NCBI GenBank assembly: GCA_025453715.1
Contig: JALOPT010000080.1
Coordinates: forward strand, 1 to 7,446
DNA length: 7,446 nucleotides
Direction of reading: 5' to 3'
From: Methanoregulaceae archaeon
GTDB taxonomy: Archaea > Halobacteriota > Methanomicrobia > Methanomicrobiales > Methanospirillaceae
Of this stretch, positions 5,326-7,446 are shown piece after piece. Made by a program: the position numbers and the translations under genes. The first letter of the stretch is position 1. Each line of letters begins with the position of its first letter. The notes under the pieces are model-generated. The model saw only the letters and a program-made list of their open reading frames with translations, had not been told where the DNA came from and ran no database searches.

Positions 5326-7335
5326 TCAATGCACACATACATCAAGAGAACCCGCTGGATAAACAATATACTCAGCTATTTCCGGGACACCCAGGCGCAG
5401 ACATTCCTTTGCTAACAGGTCATTAATCGATGTAACCTCCCGGAATACGGTAACATCGGGAGTCGTTGCGTATTTCATTTTACTATCTAAATCGGTAAAC
5501 AAGGTGACCACATGCCCCATTTCTACACCATCTTTGTAATATTTGAATGAAATTATTTTTGCATCATAACCCTGCTGTGCAATAATATATGACAGAAACG
5601 TTGCAACGTCCTTGCAATCCCCGTGTTGCAATCGGAAAAATTCTTCGGGTGGATAGGATATACATCCGTCATGCCACACATAGGTGAAATGTGCTTGTGT
5701 GTATCGGGCAGCCTTTGCAGGTGTATCCAGACTGTTAACGACAGAAGAAAAATTGTTTTGATCTGGTATATTTGAGGTAAGGTCTGAGGATGCAGCTGCT
5801 GTTGATCCGCTGCATTGATCGACGAAACCCACCAGGGTATATTTTCCACTTGGCAGCATGCATTTTACACCATAGGTCTGACCATTCGTAAGCGTATATC
5901 CAGGGACATTTCCATTCCAAGAAAACTCCCAGGAGCCGTCATTTCGTGTATTCGCAGTACCAATGATAATACCCTCAGCAGGGAGGTCCTGAATAGCGGA
6001 GCCGGGTTTGTTGAATATTTTTAATTGTATGACCGTTCCGGGTGACACTGCCGACCCGGTAGAACCCGAGAATGTGAGGCCACTGTCAGGTGCTGAACAT
6101 GACAGGACTGTGGTGGATGCCCCACCAGAAATGGAGTAACCGGGATCGTCTGTGTTGATAACTCCTCTATCGTCTGATGAAACGGCCCCGGATAAATCAC
6201 TGTTCGAGGTCGTACACTCGTACTCAAATTTCATTATCGTATATTTCCCGGTCGGCAGCACGCATTTTATCCCATATCCCTGGCCTTCCGTGAGGGAATA
6301 TCCTGGCACATTTCCATTCCAGGTATATTCCCAGGAACGGTCGCTGAGTGTATTTGTGGATCCAATAACAATACCATCTGTGGGTAGATCCTGGGTGCCT
6401 GGGTTTGGTTTACTTATTATAATAAACTGAATTAATGTCCCCGGTGACACATCTGATCCAGTAACACCAGTTAATTTGAGGGTATTGTCGGGGGCTGAAC
6501 AGGAGACCACGGTATTGGATGCTCCACCTGCGATCGAATAATCTGCCGAAGTGATGGGGTCTGAATTTGTGGTTATATCAGGTCTTGAAACCTCAGTTGC
6601 GGTCCTGTCGGATTTACTTACACTTCTCGCGAACCTCAAAACATAATCAATTCGTTCCTGCGCATATTCAACAGCCCTGTTGAAGGTATTTTGGATATAT
6701 ACCTCCTTTCTGGTCTGGGCTTGGTTGACATCGGCCATATGTCTCTGATAATTTGAGTCCTGACCTTTTTGTTCCGATGTTTGTTGTTGAACTGTAACTT
6801 TTTCAGAACTAACTGAAATGTCCTTCATTGTGTCGGTATCAGATACCGATACGGAGGAAGTGATGGTATCAGAATAAGAGGAGTCTATTGATGTGGACTG
6901 GATATTGCTATATATCTGTGAAGTCTGGAACCTTTCAGTCTTGACAGTTTTCGCTTGCCCACCGTCGTTGTTCCAGACCGTGAGGTAGATAGTGTAGGTC
7001 CCATTGGTCTGATAGATATGAACAGGGTTTTGAACTGTTGAGGTGGTCCCATCTCCAAAATCCCATAACCAGGATAAAGGGTCCCCGGAAGACGTGTCAA
7101 TGAACATTATCGGGGATTGATAGGCTCCATTTTCCCATGTGGCCAGCCATATAAAATTAGCAGTCATTGTATTTTCATTGGATGTTATAGGGCTGTATTT
7201 TGAATTAAATGGCGCTGGAGTCGGTTTAATATAGGTTTTATAATTATCGACCGGTCCAAAATTGTATGCACAGGCTGAACCTGCAAAAAACAATAAAAGA
7301 ATAATTAACAGTCCGATGCCAGTCCATATTTTCAT
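5326..7335 (-). CDS. Secreted PKD-domain protein with duplicated unknown domain and C-terminal transglutaminase-like cysteine peptidase domain
   Basis: A 669-residue exported protein. Residues 1-23 are a signal peptide (hydrophobic run, then GSACA before YNF). Residues ~58-133 form a PKD beta-sandwich with the hallmark WDFGDGT (91-97), NPVHIY and TVWNNDGG. A Ser/Thr-rich stretch (~138-180) and a charged helical, possibly coiled-coil segment (~185-245) follow. Then come two tandem 109-residue copies of an unassigned domain (266-374 and 400-508). The C-terminal part (~525-669) is transglutaminase-like, closest in pattern to bacterial transglutaminase-like cysteine proteinases: YPPEEFF then HGDCKD with Cys574, GHVV with His608, and TTPD with Asp627 as the probable triad. 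No C-terminal membrane anchor or sorting motif is seen, so it is probably released or held by its PKD/repeat domains. It may cleave or cross-link surface proteins; substrate unknown. ATG 7335 begins a normal signal peptide and has a weak GGA six bases upstream. Confidence 0.85.
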   Translation of the reverse strand: MKIWTGIGLLIILLLFFAGSACAYNFGPVDNYKTYIKPTPAPFNSKYSPITSNENTMTANFIWLATWENGAYQSPIMFIDTSSGDPLSWLWDFGDGTTSTVQNPVHIYQTNGTYTIYLTVWNNDGGQAKTVKTERFQTSQIYSNIQSTSIDSSYSDTITSSVSVSDTDTMKDISVSSEKVTVQQQTSEQKGQDSNYQRHMADVNQAQTRKEVYIQNTFNRAVEYAQERIDYVLRFARSVSKSDRTATEVSRPDITTNSDPITSADYSIAGGASNTVVSCSAPDNTLKLTGVTGSDVSPGTLIQFIIISKPNPGTQDLPTDGIVIGSTNTLSDRSWEYTWNGNVPGYSLTEGQGYGIKCVLPTGKYTIMKFEYECTTSNSDLSGAVSSDDRGVINTDDPGYSISGGASTTVLSCSAPDSGLTFSGSTGSAVSPGTVIQLKIFNKPGSAIQDLPAEGIIIGTANTRNDGSWEFSWNGNVPGYTLTNGQTYGVKCMLPSGKYTLVGFVDQCSGSTAAASSDLTSNIPDQNNFSSVVNSLDTPAKAARYTQAHFTYVWHDGCISYPPEEFFRLQHGDCKDVATFLSYIIAQQGYDAKIISFKYYKDGVEMGHVVTLFTDLDSKMKYATTPDVTVFREVTSINDLLAKECLRLGVPEIAEYIVYPAGSLDVCVH
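5812..6138 (-). repeat. Tandem coding repeat B (codons 400-508 of the PKD/transglutaminase-like gene)
   Basis: Encodes the second 109-residue copy of the duplicated domain. It aligns with repeat A without a gap; I count about 68 identical residues by hand (around 62%). Best conserved are SCSAPD, VSPGT, QDLP, SWE, WNGNVPGY and LP.GKYT, plus three Cys at matching places (413, 492, 508). Confidence 0.85.
6214..6540 (-). repeat. Tandem coding repeat A (codons 266-374 of the PKD/transglutaminase-like gene)
   Basis: Encodes the first 109-residue copy, offset by exactly 134 codons from copy B, with Cys at 279, 358 and 374. The 25-residue connector between copies is Ser/Asp-rich. The alternation of polar and hydrophobic residues suggests a beta-sandwich; I do not recognise the family. 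Confidence 0.85.
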
Positions 7336-7361
7336 AGTTTTCCAATTATAATTAAGCCGTC

Positions 7362-7372
7362 ATTAATATTTT
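7362..7372 (-). promoter_or_regulatory. Possible TATA-like box of the PKD gene
   Basis: The minus strand reads AAAATATTAAT about 27-37 bases before the ATG, which would give a nearly leaderless transcript. The whole 111-base upstream stretch is AT-rich, so other elements (for example around 7420-7430) are also possible. Confidence 0.25.
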
Positions 7373-7446
7373 CTTTTGAATCTCTTTTCGGTTTCCGATT
7401 GGTTGCTAAAACCAAATTCGTGATATTATTGGATTATCTCATTTAT

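Noticed and set aside
1..7446. CRISPR arrays, tRNA or rRNA genes, complete insertion sequence
   Set aside because: No regularly spaced repeats, no cloverleaf with a TTCRA-type T-loop, no rRNA core motifs and no transposase frame were seen on either strand.

Overview
The window looks like chromosomal DNA of a methanogenic archaeon, most likely in or near the Methanomicrobiales (Methanoregula-like). This rests on three things: secreted PKD-domain and Thr/Pro-rich lipoproteins of the kind common in that group, TATA-like boxes at archaeal spacing upstream of several genes, and T-rich tracts rather than classical bacterial terminators. The taxonomic call is inference from style, because no rRNA or marker gene is present.

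Layout, left to right: (1) the 3' end of a NERD-domain (nuclease-fold) gene on +, cut by the window edge; (2) an intergenic stretch with the first copy of a ~75-80 bp repeat; (3) a CPBP-family intramembrane protease on +; (4) a convergent intergenic stretch with the second repeat copy; (5) a thiamine-diphosphate 2-oxoacid decarboxylase (pyruvate/indolepyruvate decarboxylase family) on -; (6) a divergent promoter region; (7) a very small secreted protein on + with a doubtful start codon; (8) a convergent gap with the third, diverged repeat copy; (9) a Thr/Pro-linker lipoprotein with a DUF2927-like domain on -; (10) an A8/T8 palindrome; (11) a large secreted protein on - made of a PKD domain, a helical stretch, two copies of an unassigned Cys-containing domain and a C-terminal transglutaminase-like cysteine-peptidase domain.

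The window falls into two parts. The left half (after the NERD fragment) holds GC-rich genes, a membrane protease and a soluble TPP enzyme, with no evident joint pathway. The right half (about 3900-7446) is more AT-rich and encodes only exported proteins, which suggests a cell-surface module. The peptidase-like protein and the lipoprotein share a strand with a 180 bp gap, but a strong palindromic T-tract between them argues against simple co-transcription.

The signals I consider most worth following are the three same-orientation intergenic repeats, two of which bracket the CPBP gene, and the duplicated 109-residue domain in the PKD/transglutaminase-like protein. I see no tRNA, rRNA, CRISPR array or complete insertion sequence, and nothing that clearly makes up a complete new defence or metabolic system.
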